Position numbers and translations under genes: made by a program. Below are positions 1-9,468 of a stretch of DNA of 64,000 nt, piece by piece; the first letter of the stretch is position 1, and each line of letters begins with the position of its first letter. Below the pieces are notes generated by a model, which did no database searches, was not told the DNA's origin, and saw only the letters and a list, made by a program, of their open reading frames with translations. This stretch comes from Bacteroidales bacterium (GTDB lineage Bacteria; Bacteroidota; Bacteroidia; Bacteroidales; P3): NCBI GenBank assembly GCA_017469625.1, contig JAFUGA010000002.1, forward strand, positions 20,365 through 84,364. The letters are read 5' to 3'.

Positions 1-1875
1 TTAAAGAGCAATTTAACAGAGTGTATAGATAAGTTAGATGCAGAACTTTTTGAGTTGCTTTTGCAAAACGAGTACATAAGACAAAACTATTTTTTGAAAA
101 TAGGAGATGTTTATATATTAAAAGAAAAGGATTTTAAAAAATTCTTTAACAATAAATTGCTTTTAAAGGATTCTTATACAGCATTTAAACAAAAGATAGG
201 ATTGTATCAAGATGAAAGACATATAAAACAAAATGATGATTATGTTCTTTGTTGGCCTTATAAAGACTGTATTTTGGAAGGTGGTCAGACAAAAGAGGAC
301 GATAGACGCAAAGAAATATTTTGGAATACCGTTCTTTCACCAAATGAGGTAGATAAGTTGCTTTCACCTAAGGTTTTTACTAATTTCAAACGTTATTCCA
401 TAGACGGAGAAAAAGAGACTATGGATATAGATTTTGCAAAAGATAATTTTGTTATAAAAGGTAATAATTTACTTGCCCTACATTGCCTAAAGAATATAGA
501 AAGTGTAAGAGGCAAAGTAAAACTTATCTATATAGACCCGCCGTATAATACAGGTAATGATAGTTTTTTATATAATGACAATTTCAATCATTCTACTTGG
601 CTAACCTTTATGAAAAACCGTTTGGAAGTTGCCCGAGAACTACTCTCAGAAGACGGTGCTATTTTTATACAATGCGATGACAATGAACAAGCATATCTTA
701 AACTTCTTTGCGATGAAGTTTTTGGAAGAGAAAATTTTGTTAATACAATTTGTGTTCGCTCCTCTACTCCAAGTGGATTAAAGACTGCTCACAGAGAAAA
801 GACTATTATAAAAATTAAAGATTATATCTTAGTTTATGCAAAGGATGGAACAAATATAAAATTCAACCCTCAATATACTAAAAAGGAAAAATGGGATACT
901 CATTATAATTCAATATATAATAGATTAGATAATTCTTCATGTAGTCTTGTTGATATAATGATAGAAAATGGTTTATTGAAGAAAGGAGATAATTTAAACG
1001 ATATTGATTTAAATAATAAAGACCATAAACATTTTTATTTAAAATATTCTGAAAATATTTACAGTACGTCTGCCGATATGCCAAAAGAGCAGAAAAAATA
1101 TTCATTAGAAAATTTTAATAAAATTATTTCATACAAAGGAAGTGATGGTAAAGAACAATTTGCTTACAATGGCAGAAGATTTAGTTTTCTTAATAAAACA
1201 GTTAAAAAAGTATTTATAGGTAGTAATTTAGAAAATGATATAGCAAATCTTCTCTGTGATTTTTGGAATGATATAGATTTTAATAATACTCAAAATCAAG
1301 GAAATGTTAATTTTATTAGTGCTAAAAAACCTGAACAACTTCTTTATAGAATAATAGATATGACTACAAAAGAGAATGACCTTGTTTTAGATTTCTTTTG
1401 TGGGAGTGGGACAACGTGTGCTGTAGCACATAAAATGAAAAGAAGATACATAGGAATAGAGCAAATGAACTATATAGAAAATATTACTTGTGAAAGAATG
1501 AAAAAAGTAATTGCGGGAGAACAAGGAGGAATATCAAGAGCGATGAATTGGGAAGGTGGTGGAGATTTTGTCTATATGGAGTTATCTGCTTTGAATGAAA
1601 AGTATAGACAGGAACTTGTTTCTGCAGAAGATAACGAAGCACTAAATAATCTATTTATCAAAATGCAAAAAAGCAAACATCTAAGGATAGAAACAGAAGA
1701 AATAAAAAGAGAAGAATTTTTTGAGGAGCAAGATATAGAAAAGAAACGTTCATTGCTTTTAGAACTATTGGATTACAATCAACTGTATCATAATTATTCT
1801 GAAATGGAAGATGAAGATTATAATATTTCTCAAGCAGATAAAGAATTGAATAAAAAGATTTACAAAAAAGAATAG
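1..1875 (+). CDS. mod: Type III restriction-modification DNA methyltransferase (Mod), 5' truncated by window start
   Basis: Modification subunit of a type III restriction system; it methylates adenine using S-adenosylmethionine. The frame is open from base 1 with no stop, so the N-terminus lies outside the window; the first TTG (55) is not a convincing start. The catalytic motif IV, IDPPYNTGND, is near nt 530-558, and the AdoMet-binding motif I, DFFCGSGTT, follows near nt 1390-1416. This IV-before-I order is that of beta-class Mod proteins. The region between them (about nt 750-1300) is poorly conserved and probably holds the target recognition domain. The stop is 3 bp before the res start codon, so the two are almost certainly co-transcribed and form the Mod/Res complex. 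Confidence 0.93.
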   Translation, partial: LKSNLTECIDKLDAELFELLLQNEYIRQNYFLKIGDVYILKEKDFKKFFNNKLLLKDSYTAFKQKIGLYQDERHIKQNDDYVLCWPYKDCILEGGQTKEDDRRKEIFWNTVLSPNEVDKLLSPKVFTNFKRYSIDGEKETMDIDFAKDNFVIKGNNLLALHCLKNIESVRGKVKLIYIDPPYNTGNDSFLYNDNFNHSTWLTFMKNRLEVARELLSEDGAIFIQCDDNEQAYLKLLCDEVFGRENFVNTICVRSSTPSGLKTAHREKTIIKIKDYILVYAKDGTNIKFNPQYTKKEKWDTHYNSIYNRLDNSSCSLVDIMIENGLLKKGDNLNDIDLNNKDHKHFYLKYSENIYSTSADMPKEQKKYSLENFNKIISYKGSDGKEQFAYNGRRFSFLNKTVKKVFIGSNLENDIANLLCDFWNDIDFNNTQNQGNVNFISAKKPEQLLYRIIDMTTKENDLVLDFFCGSGTTCAVAHKMKRRYIGIEQMNYIENITCERMKKVIAGEQGGISRAMNWEGGGDFVYMELSALNEKYRQELVSAEDNEALNNLFIKMQKSKHLRIETEEIKREEFFEEQDIEKKRSLLLELLDYNQLYHNYSEMEDEDYNISQADKELNKKIYKKE

Positions 1876-1878
1876 GTT

Positions 1879-4470
1879 ATGCGACAAGAGAGATTTTTGT
1901 TTGAGCAGATAGTAGAACAGATAGGCAAAAGAGGAATAAAGAAAATAGAAATTCCATTATATATTAAAGATAATCTAAAACACGAACTAAGGGATTATCA
2001 AATAGAAGCGTTTAGATATTTGTTGGCTTATTATGAAGAAGATTGTGAAAGCATAAGAAATATTCCTAATCATTTGCTTTTTCAAATGGCAACAGGCAGT
2101 GGAAAAACTATGATAATGGCTGGATTGTTGTTGTACTATTATTCTTTAGGGTATAGAAACTTTCTATTCTTTGTCAATCGTACAAATATTATAGCAAAAA
2201 CAAAAGAAAATTTTCTGAATAAGTACGGTAGTAAATATCTTTTCAAAGAACATATTTACATAGATAATAAAGAAATCTTTATAAAAGAGGTTGATAGTTT
2301 TGAAAATTCAGATAAGGAAAACATAAACATTATATTTAAAACCACTTCTGGTCTTTTGTCGGATTTGGAACAAAATATTAAGGAGAATTCTGTAAATTAT
2401 GAAGATTTTAAACAACATAATATAATCCTTATTTCAGATGAAGCACACCATATAAATACAGAAACAAAAAGAAATAAAACTAAAGAAGAAACTTTAAGTA
2501 TTCATTCTTGGGAAGGAGTAGTGCAAAAAATATTTAACAATAATATAGATAATGTTCTATTGGAATTTACTGCAACGGCAGACTTACAAAATCCTTTGAT
2601 AAGAAATAAATACATAAACAAACTTATTTATGATTATGATTTAAAACATTTTAGAGAAGATGGCTTTTCAAAAAATATTTATACTTCCGCAGTAGATACT
2701 GAAGATTATTTTATTATAGCACTAAGAGGTATAATCCTTTCACAGTATAGAAAAAAGATATTTGAAAAATATAGACAAAATATAAAACCTGTTGTTTTGA
2801 TAAAATCTTCAACAATAAGTGAAAGTACAGAATTTCAACAAGAGTTTAATTCTCGTTTAAATGCTTTAACAGAAAACGATTTACAAAAGTTACAGTCAAA
2901 TAGCAAAGGAATAATAAACAAAGTCTTTACTTATTTGAATGAGAACAATATTGCGTATACCAACTTTATAGAAGAACTTAAAGAAGAGTTTAACACAGAA
3001 AAACAAATATCTGTAAATAATAAGTCAGATGATGAAACGAAACAGATGTATCTTAATACATTAGAAGATAAGAATAACCCATACAGACTTGTTTTTGCTG
3101 TGGATAAGTTAAATGAAGGTTGGGACGTGTTAAACCTTTTTGATATAGTACGATATAAAGCAACAAATACAACACAAGATGCTCAACTTATAGGAAGAGG
3201 TGCAAGGTATTGTCCTTTTGTTTTGCAAGAGGGACAAGATAAGTATAAACGTAAATACGATAAAGAAGAAACAGAACTAAGTATTTGTGAAAGTATGTAT
3301 TATCATGCAACAAATAATTCTCAACTTATTGCAGAACTAAACCAACAATTAAGACAAGATGGTATTCTTCCACAAAACGAAAAAGTGAAAAGAGTTTTAA
3401 AGATAAAAGATTCTTTCAAGGAAAGTGATTTATATAAAAGAGGTGTTATTTTTGTAAATAAACCTGTGAAAAGAGATGATGATTATTTCTTTCAGTTTGC
3501 GGACAAAATAAAACAAGACAATTATACCTATAAATTTTCTTCTCAAAGAAGTAATGATATTATGCTTGTTCAACAAGAAAATTTGCAAATAGAAGAAAGA
3601 ATAGAAAAAGAACAAACAACTATATATCTAAAAGATATTAGCGAAAGAGTAATAAGAAAAGCACTAAACAATAACGCCTTTTTTGAATTTTGTAATCTGA
3701 AAAAATATTATCCCTCATTGCCTTCCATAACAGAGTTTATTACAAGTGAAAAGTATCTTGGTAGTATAAGTATAGAGGTTTTAGGAACAAAGGAAAGATT
3801 AAAAACACTCTCTCTTTTGGATAAATATAATATGGTTTTAAGTATTCTTTCGCAAATAGAAGAAAATATAAAATCAAATCATTGTGAATGGTATGGAGAT
3901 ACTACTTTCATTCCTATAGGATTTAAAGAACATATAGACAATGAAAAGATCTTGTTTTTCTCACCAACAGAAACAGATGATAAAGAGTTTGGTAAATCTA
4001 TGAAAGAAAGTAATAATGAGAACGTTCAAATGGATTTGAGTAATAAAGATTGGTATATACAAAACGATTGTTTTGGAACAGATGAAGAAAAGTACCTTAT
4101 AAAATATATTGCAAGTAAGATAGATGATTTGCACGAGAATTATGAAGAAGTTTATCTTATGAGAAACGAACGTTATAAAGATATTGCTATATATGATTTT
4201 GAACAAGGAAGACGTTTTGAACCAGATTTTATTCTATTTTTGAAACAAAGTATAGAAAATAAAGAAATTCAATATCAATTTTTTATAGAGCCAAAAGGAA
4301 AACATTTAGAAGAGAAAGATAAATGGAAGAATGAATTTCTAAAAGAGATAAAAAATAGATATAAAGTAAATTATATAGTAAATAATAAACGGTTTAATAT
4401 ATTTGGATTACCATTCTACAATCATCAAACAAGTATGGATTTTGTCCAAGAATTTGAAAAGATTTTATAA
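1879..4470 (+). CDS. res: Type III restriction endonuclease subunit Res (helicase-nuclease)
   Basis: Restriction subunit that partners Mod; an ATP-driven translocase joined to a nuclease. Visible motifs are Walker A ATGSGKT (about residue 71-77), the DEAH box ISDEAHH (about 187), helicase motif III TATADL (about 232) and motif VI-like GRGARYCPF (about 455). At the C-terminus EPDFILF (about 780) followed by FIEPKGK (about 803) fits the PD-(D/E)xK endonuclease core of EcoP15I-type Res. Length 863 aa, slightly shorter than EcoP15I Res (about 970) but with all core motifs. Both genes look intact where visible, so the system is plausibly active. Confidence 0.93.
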   Translation: MRQERFLFEQIVEQIGKRGIKKIEIPLYIKDNLKHELRDYQIEAFRYLLAYYEEDCESIRNIPNHLLFQMATGSGKTMIMAGLLLYYYSLGYRNFLFFVNRTNIIAKTKENFLNKYGSKYLFKEHIYIDNKEIFIKEVDSFENSDKENINIIFKTTSGLLSDLEQNIKENSVNYEDFKQHNIILISDEAHHINTETKRNKTKEETLSIHSWEGVVQKIFNNNIDNVLLEFTATADLQNPLIRNKYINKLIYDYDLKHFREDGFSKNIYTSAVDTEDYFIIALRGIILSQYRKKIFEKYRQNIKPVVLIKSSTISESTEFQQEFNSRLNALTENDLQKLQSNSKGIINKVFTYLNENNIAYTNFIEELKEEFNTEKQISVNNKSDDETKQMYLNTLEDKNNPYRLVFAVDKLNEGWDVLNLFDIVRYKATNTTQDAQLIGRGARYCPFVLQEGQDKYKRKYDKEETELSICESMYYHATNNSQLIAELNQQLRQDGILPQNEKVKRVLKIKDSFKESDLYKRGVIFVNKPVKRDDDYFFQFADKIKQDNYTYKFSSQRSNDIMLVQQENLQIEERIEKEQTTIYLKDISERVIRKALNNNAFFEFCNLKKYYPSLPSITEFITSEKYLGSISIEVLGTKERLKTLSLLDKYNMVLSILSQIEENIKSNHCEWYGDTTFIPIGFKEHIDNEKILFFSPTETDDKEFGKSMKESNNENVQMDLSNKDWYIQNDCFGTDEEKYLIKYIASKIDDLHENYEEVYLMRNERYKDIAIYDFEQGRRFEPDFILFLKQSIENKEIQYQFFIEPKGKHLEEKDKWKNEFLKEIKNRYKVNYIVNNKRFNIFGLPFYNHQTSMDFVQEFEKIL

Positions 4471-4483
4471 ATTCATCTTTTAC

Positions 4484-4504
4484 GAAACTTTGTTTTAGAA
4501 AAAC
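4484..4504. repeat. Solitary 21-bp intergenic repeat unit
   Basis: A single unit, GAAACTTTG plus TTTTAGAAAAAC, lies 13 bp after the res stop codon. It matches the unit vocabulary of the eight multi-unit arrays described elsewhere in the window. One copy on its own could be chance in A+T-rich DNA; the identity of both halves to array units favours a real member. Confidence 0.5.
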
Positions 4505-4606
4505 AACATATTTGTTTGGTGAAATTGTTTTATTGTTTGGTGTGGATAGAATAAGAAGTTGCAAGAATTTATAGAGTTTATTTACAAAAGAAAGTTGTTT
4601 TTTCAT

Positions 4607-4614
4607 TATCTTTG
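4607..4614 (+). promoter_or_regulatory. Bacteroidetes -7 promoter element (TATCTTTG)
   Basis: TATCTTTG followed by GC matches the TAnnTTTG consensus and lies 17 bp before the ATG of the small membrane protein at 4632, implying a short leader. No clear TTTG -33 element sits at the usual distance. Confidence 0.55.
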
Positions 4615-4631
4615 CAAAAAAATCCAAAAAG

Positions 4632-5240
4632 ATGATGAATAAAAAGCGTAGTACTATTGTTTTGGTTGTTATCGGAGTGTTTTTGTTAATCTCTGTATTT
4701 TGTTTGGTACCTTTGTTGTTTAGGATTTATGACAACAATTCATTGTGGCCTAATTTCTATGGTGCATTGATGGGAGTTATTCTTACGGCTGTTACTACCG
4801 TGGTCTTGCTTCTTGGACAGACAAGTAGCGAAGAGGAAAAAGAGAGAAATACTAAGGTTTTTGAAGAAAAGATTAGTGTGTATAAAGAGTTTTTGAAAAT
4901 GTTTTGCAAGATAGTAGAGGACGGCAAGATAGACGAAACAAACAAGATACAACTACAGTTTCAACTTTCATATATTGCTATGCACACAAAGAGTGTTCAT
5001 ATTAGACAGATAAGTGAGCAGGTTAAGAACATAGTTTTGAAAATTAACGCCGACAGAATAGAAAACTATATGCCTCAACTTTTTACTATTGTTCAGTCAT
5101 TTAGAGAAGAACTTTACGGAGATAAATCCAAACTTTCAGTGGAAGATAAACAAAACATAGACTCCGCTATCAGCAATTTCTCTACAATAATGCTAACAAA
5201 AGAAGAAAAAGAAGAATATTTGAAATATAACAAATGCTGA
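4632..5240 (+). CDS. Small two-helix membrane protein of unknown function
   Basis: 202 aa. Two hydrophobic helices (about residues 8-30 and 42-62) are followed by a charged, helical cytoplasmic-type domain that starts SSEEEKERNTKVFEEK and may form a coiled coil. I do not recognise the family by name. Two ATG codons are adjacent (4632 and 4635) and either could be used. It has its own promoter (4607) rather than reading through from res, but its position beside a type III restriction operon makes a defence association possible. No catalytic motif is visible. Confidence 0.8.
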   Translation: MMNKKRSTIVLVVIGVFLLISVFCLVPLLFRIYDNNSLWPNFYGALMGVILTAVTTVVLLLGQTSSEEEKERNTKVFEEKISVYKEFLKMFCKIVEDGKIDETNKIQLQFQLSYIAMHTKSVHIRQISEQVKNIVLKINADRIENYMPQLFTIVQSFREELYGDKSKLSVEDKQNIDSAISNFSTIMLTKEEKEEYLKYNKC

Positions 5241-5328
5241 AAAAAAACTTATAAAACAGTATAAGGAATTTAGTGGAGAAGAGAAGACTTTGACGATAAA
5301 GGTTTTTATCTCTTTATTTCATTTCCAC

Positions 5329-5517
5329 AGAACTTTGTTTTAATTTTCTAAAGCTTGATTCTAATTTTTTAAAACAAAGAGATAGAATTCTAAAACAAAG
5401 TTCTACGTTTACGAAACAAAGAAAGAGAAGATTAAAACAAAGTTCTACGAAATTAGAATAAAGAGATAGAAAATTCTTTCTTTGTTTTAGAAAATTAAAA
5501 CAAAGAGATGGGAGATT
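5329..5517. repeat. 21-bp phased repeat array R1 (9 units)
   Basis: Nine consecutive 21-bp units without gaps. The 9-bp halves in order are AGAACTTTG, AAAGCTTGA, AAAACAAAG (twice), GAAACAAAG, AAAACAAAG, AGAATAAAG, CTTTCTTTG and AAAACAAAG. The 12-bp halves include TTTTAATTTTCT, AGATAGAATTCT, TTCTACGAAATT, AGATAGAAAATT and TTTTAGAAAATT. The array ends inside the stop codon of the convergent AraC gene (TTA at 5516-5518), so it begins exactly where that reading frame ends. The 275-bp gap 5241-5515 holds no other feature that I can see. Confidence 0.85.
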
Positions 5518-6379
5518 ATGATAAAGAATCTCTGTAAGCTCTTGGTGAAAGGCCTGTGGTTCTTTTGAAATACTTACCGAAATCTGCCAAAGAGAGAAAA
5601 TTCAATCTATCGCATATTTCACTTATAGTTAAATTCGTGGAACTGAGCATTGCTTTTGCGTTCATAACTACATATTTCTCTATCCATTTTTGAGCAGATA
5701 GTCCTGTAACTTCTCGTACTGTTTCGGACATATACTTAGAGGTTAAACACAATTCAGAAGCGTAAAAATCCAAATCTCTATGCTCATTGCAGTTTCTTCT
5801 AACCAATTCCATAAACTTTTCAGTTATCTCGTTATTTCTATCATTCACAACATTTTCTTCGCTATGCAGATAATAGCCTGCACCTAAAAAATACGCCTTT
5901 GTAAGCAAACAAACGATTTCCTCTCTATTCGGATTTTCCTCTCTTTCCAATACTCCTTTAATCATATCAAAATAAAGACTGAGAGCAGAAAACAACTCGT
6001 CATTCATAGGATAGAAAAGATTGTTAAGAATATTGCTTTTTAGATTCCAATGGGTTAGATTTAGAGATTCAAGAAACTTTTTGCTGTAAAGCATAAAACG
6101 TCCCTCAAAATCATCACTCAAAGAGATAGTCTCTACCAACAAATCCTGCAAGATAAGTATCATTCCTTGCCCGTTAGAAGAAAAGGGTCGCATATTTACA
6201 TTGCCATTCACCGTTCCTTGTTTTACCAACGTAACCACCATAAAATCCATACTGAAAGGATATTCTGGAAAATTCTTTTCCTCTATACCGTCAATAAGTA
6301 TAACGTCCTGTCCTATATGATAGGTTTTCGGGTTAGTTAAATCAACATTCAATATCTTTATATTTGCATTCTCTTTCAT
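5516..6379 (-). CDS. AraC family transcriptional regulator
   Basis: 287 aa. The C-terminal ~100 residues carry the AraC/XylS double helix-turn-helix: first HTH around DLDFYASELCLTSKYMSETV, second around LTISEICDRLNFLSLADFGK, then the conserved end FKRTTGLSPRAYR. The N-terminal ~180 residues form a probable sensor/dimerisation domain with no recognised ligand motif. It is divergent from the broken reductase at 6536 with a 156-bp shared control region, the usual arrangement for a local activator and its target. Its 3' end runs directly into repeat array R1. Confidence 0.9.
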   Translation of the reverse strand: MKENANIKILNVDLTNPKTYHIGQDVILIDGIEEKNFPEYPFSMDFMVVTLVKQGTVNGNVNMRPFSSNGQGMILILQDLLVETISLSDDFEGRFMLYSKKFLESLNLTHWNLKSNILNNLFYPMNDELFSALSLYFDMIKGVLEREENPNREEIVCLLTKAYFLGAGYYLHSEENVVNDRNNEITEKFMELVRRNCNEHRDLDFYASELCLTSKYMSETVREVTGLSAQKWIEKYVVMNAKAMLSSTNLTISEICDRLNFLSLADFGKYFKRTTGLSPRAYRDSLS

Positions 6380-6535
6380 AATAACAGAAGTAAATTTTAC
6401 TACAAAAATAGATTATTTTTTCAAAATAAAGATTATTTACCGTAAATTTTCCTACTTTATGAGTAAATGAGCATACGCATAATGCAACTAATGATTGTAA
6501 TTTTGCAAATGAAAATTCTAAACAATGAAATCATT

Positions 6536-7546
6536 ATGAAAGACAACAATTTTTATTTATTGACAGGAGCAGCGGGCTTTTTGGGAAGTTTAATCTGCAA
6601 ACAACTTGTGCAAAGAGGTGAAAAAGTTCGTGCATTCGTTCTTCCAAACGACAAAGCCGCTAAATACATTCCACAAGGTGTGGAACAATGCGAAGGAGAT
6701 TTGCTTGACAAAACCGCACTTGAAAGATTTTTTGATGTAAGTGAGGAATACAAAATAAAGGTTATTCATTGTGCCAGCATAGTTACTGTAAATCCAGAGT
6801 TTAATTAAAAAGTTATAGACGTGAATGTGCAGGGTACAAAAAATATTGTTGAAATGTGCCAAAAGAAACCTAATTTTGATAAGTTGGTTTATGTAGGTAG
6901 CACAGGCACTCTACCAGAAGCACCCAAGGGTACTCCTATTAAAGAACCTATACGTTATGACGCTTCATTGCTACAAGATTGTTATTCTCAGAGTAAGGCA
7001 ATGGCTTCTCAATATGTTCTTAACGCTACAAAGAAAGGTCTTAATGCTTGTATAGTTATGCCTACAGGAATAATGGGACCAGAAGATTTTTCCATAAGTA
7101 CAACAACCCATACCGTAATACAAATTATCAAAGGCGAGATGTCTATGGGTATAGATGGTTCTTTTAATTTGGTAGATGTTAGAGACCTTGCTAATGGAGT
7201 AATACTTGCTATGGACAAAGGCAGAAAAGGAGAAAGTTATATATTAGGAAATGATATTATACGTTTCAAAGATTTTGCAAGACTAATATCTGAGCATAGC
7301 GGTTGCAAACGAATAAAGTTTTTCTTGCCTTGTAGTCTTGCTTCCTTTATGGCAGGTATTATGGAAAAGAAGGCGAAAAAGAGTGGAAAGAAACCTTTGC
7401 TTACTAAATTTTCTGTTTATAATCTTGCTCGCAATAATGAGTTTGACTCTTCCAAAGCCAAAAGGGAGTTGGGTTATACAACACGTCCTTGTAGAGAAAC
7501 AGTGAAAGACCAAGTTAGTTGGTTAAAAGAAAATAATCTTATTTAA
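6536..7546 (+). pseudogene. NAD(P)-dependent epimerase/reductase (extended SDR), interrupted by an in-frame TAA
   Basis: An extended short-chain dehydrogenase of the dihydroflavonol-reductase-like group. It starts at ATG 6536 with a Rossmann motif, LLTGAAGFLGS, and continues to VIHCASIVTVNPEFN, where a TAA stop (6806-6808) occurs. The same frame then resumes at once with KVIDVNVQGTKNIVEMC and carries the catalytic YSQSK (Tyr and Lys) and the rest of the fold to 7546. There is no frameshift: one substitution (CAA, GAA or AAA to TAA) explains it. The total of about 336 codons is normal for the family. A downstream ATG-less restart is unlikely to give a working enzyme because the Rossmann half would be lost. 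Natural readthrough or a sequencing error are alternatives. Confidence 0.85.
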
Positions 7547-7620
7547 TCTCTTCTCTATTCTTTTAAGATTTGCTTTTTACGAAATCAAATCAAAACTCTT
7601 CCACTTCAAATACTAATTTG

Positions 7621-7663
7621 AAAATACCCCTTTTTTCGTCAGAAGAAAGGGGTATTTTTATAC
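7621..7663 (+). terminator. Rho-independent terminator after the reductase
   Basis: AAAATACCCCTTT (7621-7633) pairs with AAAGGGGTATTTT (7646-7658), loop of 12 nt, running into a T-rich tail. A 13-bp stem with a G+C core, 75 bp after the reductase stop. Confidence 0.85.
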
Positions 7664-7796
7664 TAAAATGAATAGTGGAAAGAATAATGTTCTATTTTGC
7701 CAAATGAAAATATTATATCATTGGGAGAGGGTTTTACTTAGAAAGATGTTTGTATAATTTTTCTCTTGACTTCTTGTGCTCTGTTGTAATATATTT

Positions 7797-8654
7797 TTAT
7801 TCCTCTTCTTTATTTTCTATAGACTTTGCTTCATTGTCAGATATAAGATAGTCGCTTGCTTTTGCAGGAGAAATAACACTTTTTCCCAAATCTTTTTCGA
7901 GTTCTTTGCGTGCTGTATTAGCTATTTCTCCACCACGAACGGCAATATTGCGATGTTGAGATATTTTTTTAGGATTCTTTTGTTTTGACAATTCGGTTGC
8001 AGATACTTCTGCTAAAGTATTTAGTGCTATTTCTATATTTGTCATATTATCTCTTAAACTTTCATTGTGCAAACCCTTGTAGTCCTTATATCCTCTTGTT
8101 GTTAAACCACTCCAAGTTTGAAGCATCAAATCTGTTAGCATTGCATACTCTAATCCTGTTTTCACTCCACCTCTTTGCCATTCGTCTGTTAATTCTTTTC
8201 TCGCCTCTATGGAACGTATGCGTTGAGTTATCCATTTATTACTATATCCTAACCGTTTATAATCTTTGACGGCTTGGTCTATAGATTTCTCAGGGTCTTG
8301 TAGTTGTTCCAATCTTGCACTTGCAACTTGCGACATCCAAACCTTGAATGGCTCTGCTTTAGGAGAAGGTATAGACTGTATAATACGGAATAACTGTTCT
8401 GTATCGGCTGCTAAAGTCTTCCTTTTCTTACCTGTTTCTGTTGTCATTTGTACATGGGGACAATTTGTCCCTATGTATAGTCCTAATTCTTGGTCTCTCT
8501 TTCTTAGTTTCTTTAAATAATCCGTTGGATTTACACTATCCGTTAGTACGGCGACAACATCTACAATGGCAAAGTACCATTTTTCTTTTTCATTATCCCA
8601 AACAGTGCGGACTTTCTTGCTTTCAAATAGTTTTAATGCTTCTTGTTGAGACAT
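7797..8654 (-). CDS. Bro-N domain protein (phage antirepressor/DinD-like)
   Basis: 285 aa. The N-terminal ~110 residues match the Bro-N domain (KVRTVWDNEKEKWYFAIVDV, then VNPTDYLKKLRKRDQEL), a DNA-binding domain of phage antirepressors and of DinD-type proteins. The rest (QRIRSIEARKELTDEW, then GLEYAMLTDLMLQTW) resembles the C-terminal part seen in chromosomal Bro-N/DinD proteins. No other phage gene is nearby, so this is either an orphan cargo gene or a resident DNA-damage-related protein. The start ATG follows an A+T-rich leader without a Shine-Dalgarno sequence. Confidence 0.85.
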   Translation of the reverse strand: MSQQEALKLFESKKVRTVWDNEKEKWYFAIVDVVAVLTDSVNPTDYLKKLRKRDQELGLYIGTNCPHVQMTTETGKKRKTLAADTEQLFRIIQSIPSPKAEPFKVWMSQVASARLEQLQDPEKSIDQAVKDYKRLGYSNKWITQRIRSIEARKELTDEWQRGGVKTGLEYAMLTDLMLQTWSGLTTRGYKDYKGLHNESLRDNMTNIEIALNTLAEVSATELSKQKNPKKISQHRNIAVRGGEIANTARKELEKDLGKSVISPAKASDYLISDNEAKSIENKEEE

Positions 8655-8704
8655 AATATATTATTTTATTGTTTTGCAAATTGATTTTGTGTGTAATAAA
8701 TCCT

Positions 8705-9274
8705 TTATTCTCTTATATCGTTTTCCAATTCACGGATAAATTTTGCAGGGACACCGCCTACAAGTGTATTATCTTTTACGTCTTTTGTAACAACTGCACC
8801 TGCAGCAATGATACAATTATTACCTATTGTAACTCCGGGTAAAATAGTTACGTTTCCACCTATCCAAACATCGTTTCCAATAGTTACAGGTTTAGTAATC
8901 CCGAGGTTTTTTCTTCGTCCCATAGGAGTTAAAGGGTGGTTGATAGTAGTAATAAGCGTGTTCGGTCCTATCATTACGTGGGAACCAATACGAACTTCAA
9001 CAATATCTAAAATAGTTACGTTATAGTTGGCAAGGAAATTATCTCCTACGTGAATGTTTTTACCATTATCGCAAACAAAGGTAGGTAGTAGCACAGGACG
9101 TTCGCCTGCTGAACCAAACAATTGACGTATTATTTTATCCTTTGTAGCATAATCCGAAGCATCTGTATCGTTTAATATTTTGCAAAGTTTAACCGCATTT
9201 AATTTTTGTGCATCTACTTCAGCGTCTGTGAAATCAAATTCCAACCCTGCACGCATTTTCTCCAATTCTGTCAT
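8705..9274 (-). CDS. Sugar O-acetyltransferase (maltose/galactoside acetyltransferase family, left-handed beta-helix)
   Basis: 189 aa, typical of Maa/LacA/NodL enzymes that move acetyl from acetyl-CoA to sugars. The N-terminal MAC domain (MTELEKMRAGLEFDFTDAEV) is followed by hexapeptide repeats. Conserved catalytic and CoA-binding stretches are visible: ITTINHPLTP (catalytic His), NDVWIGGNVTILPGVTIG, and IIAAGAVVTKDV. It is a single gene with about 50 bp to the Bro-N gene in the same direction. The substrate cannot be set from sequence. Confidence 0.92.
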   Translation of the reverse strand: MTELEKMRAGLEFDFTDAEVDAQKLNAVKLCKILNDTDASDYATKDKIIRQLFGSAGERPVLLPTFVCDNGKNIHVGDNFLANYNVTILDIVEVRIGSHVMIGPNTLITTINHPLTPMGRRKNLGITKPVTIGNDVWIGGNVTILPGVTIGNNCIIAAGAVVTKDVKDNTLVGGVPAKFIRELENDIRE

Positions 9275-9420
9275 AAGTTCTAATTGTGTTTTATTGGTTT
9301 ATATCTACAAAATTACAAAAAAATCCAAAAACTTTATATTTGGGTATCGTGTTCTTATATTTCCAAGTAGACCTATAGAGCATCGTATATGCATATAGTT
9401 AAAATATTTCCATTTTTTTG

Positions 9421-9428
9421 TACCTTTG
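9421..9428 (+). promoter_or_regulatory. Bacteroidetes -7 promoter element (TACCTTTG)
   Basis: TACCTTTG followed by CA is a perfect TAnnTTTG element, 40 bp before the ATG at 9469. It lies inside the longest possible reading frame of the next gene, which argues for the ATG at 9469 as the true start. Confidence 0.6.
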
Positions 9429-9468
9429 CAAATCAATTTCAGAAAAAAGAGTTTTGAACGGTAGTTAT

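Noticed and set aside
5329..5517. The 21-bp arrays as ordinary Rho-independent terminators
   Set aside because: Several arrays lie next to separate, well-formed terminators (after R5, before R8, before R2), and the arrays are much longer than needed and have low G+C stems.
6467..6808. Two independent reductase genes (6467-6808 and 6821-7546)
   Set aside because: Both parts lie in one frame, are collinear with a single extended SDR protein and are separated only by one TAA codon.
7776..8656. Plus-strand open frames opposite the Bro-N gene
   Set aside because: They are antisense shadows of a gene with clear domain homology, lack promoters and have unlikely amino-acid composition.
9418..9468. 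TTG at 9418 as the start of the DUF4421-like gene
   Set aside because: It would place the -7 promoter box inside the gene and would put 17 residues before a clean signal peptide.
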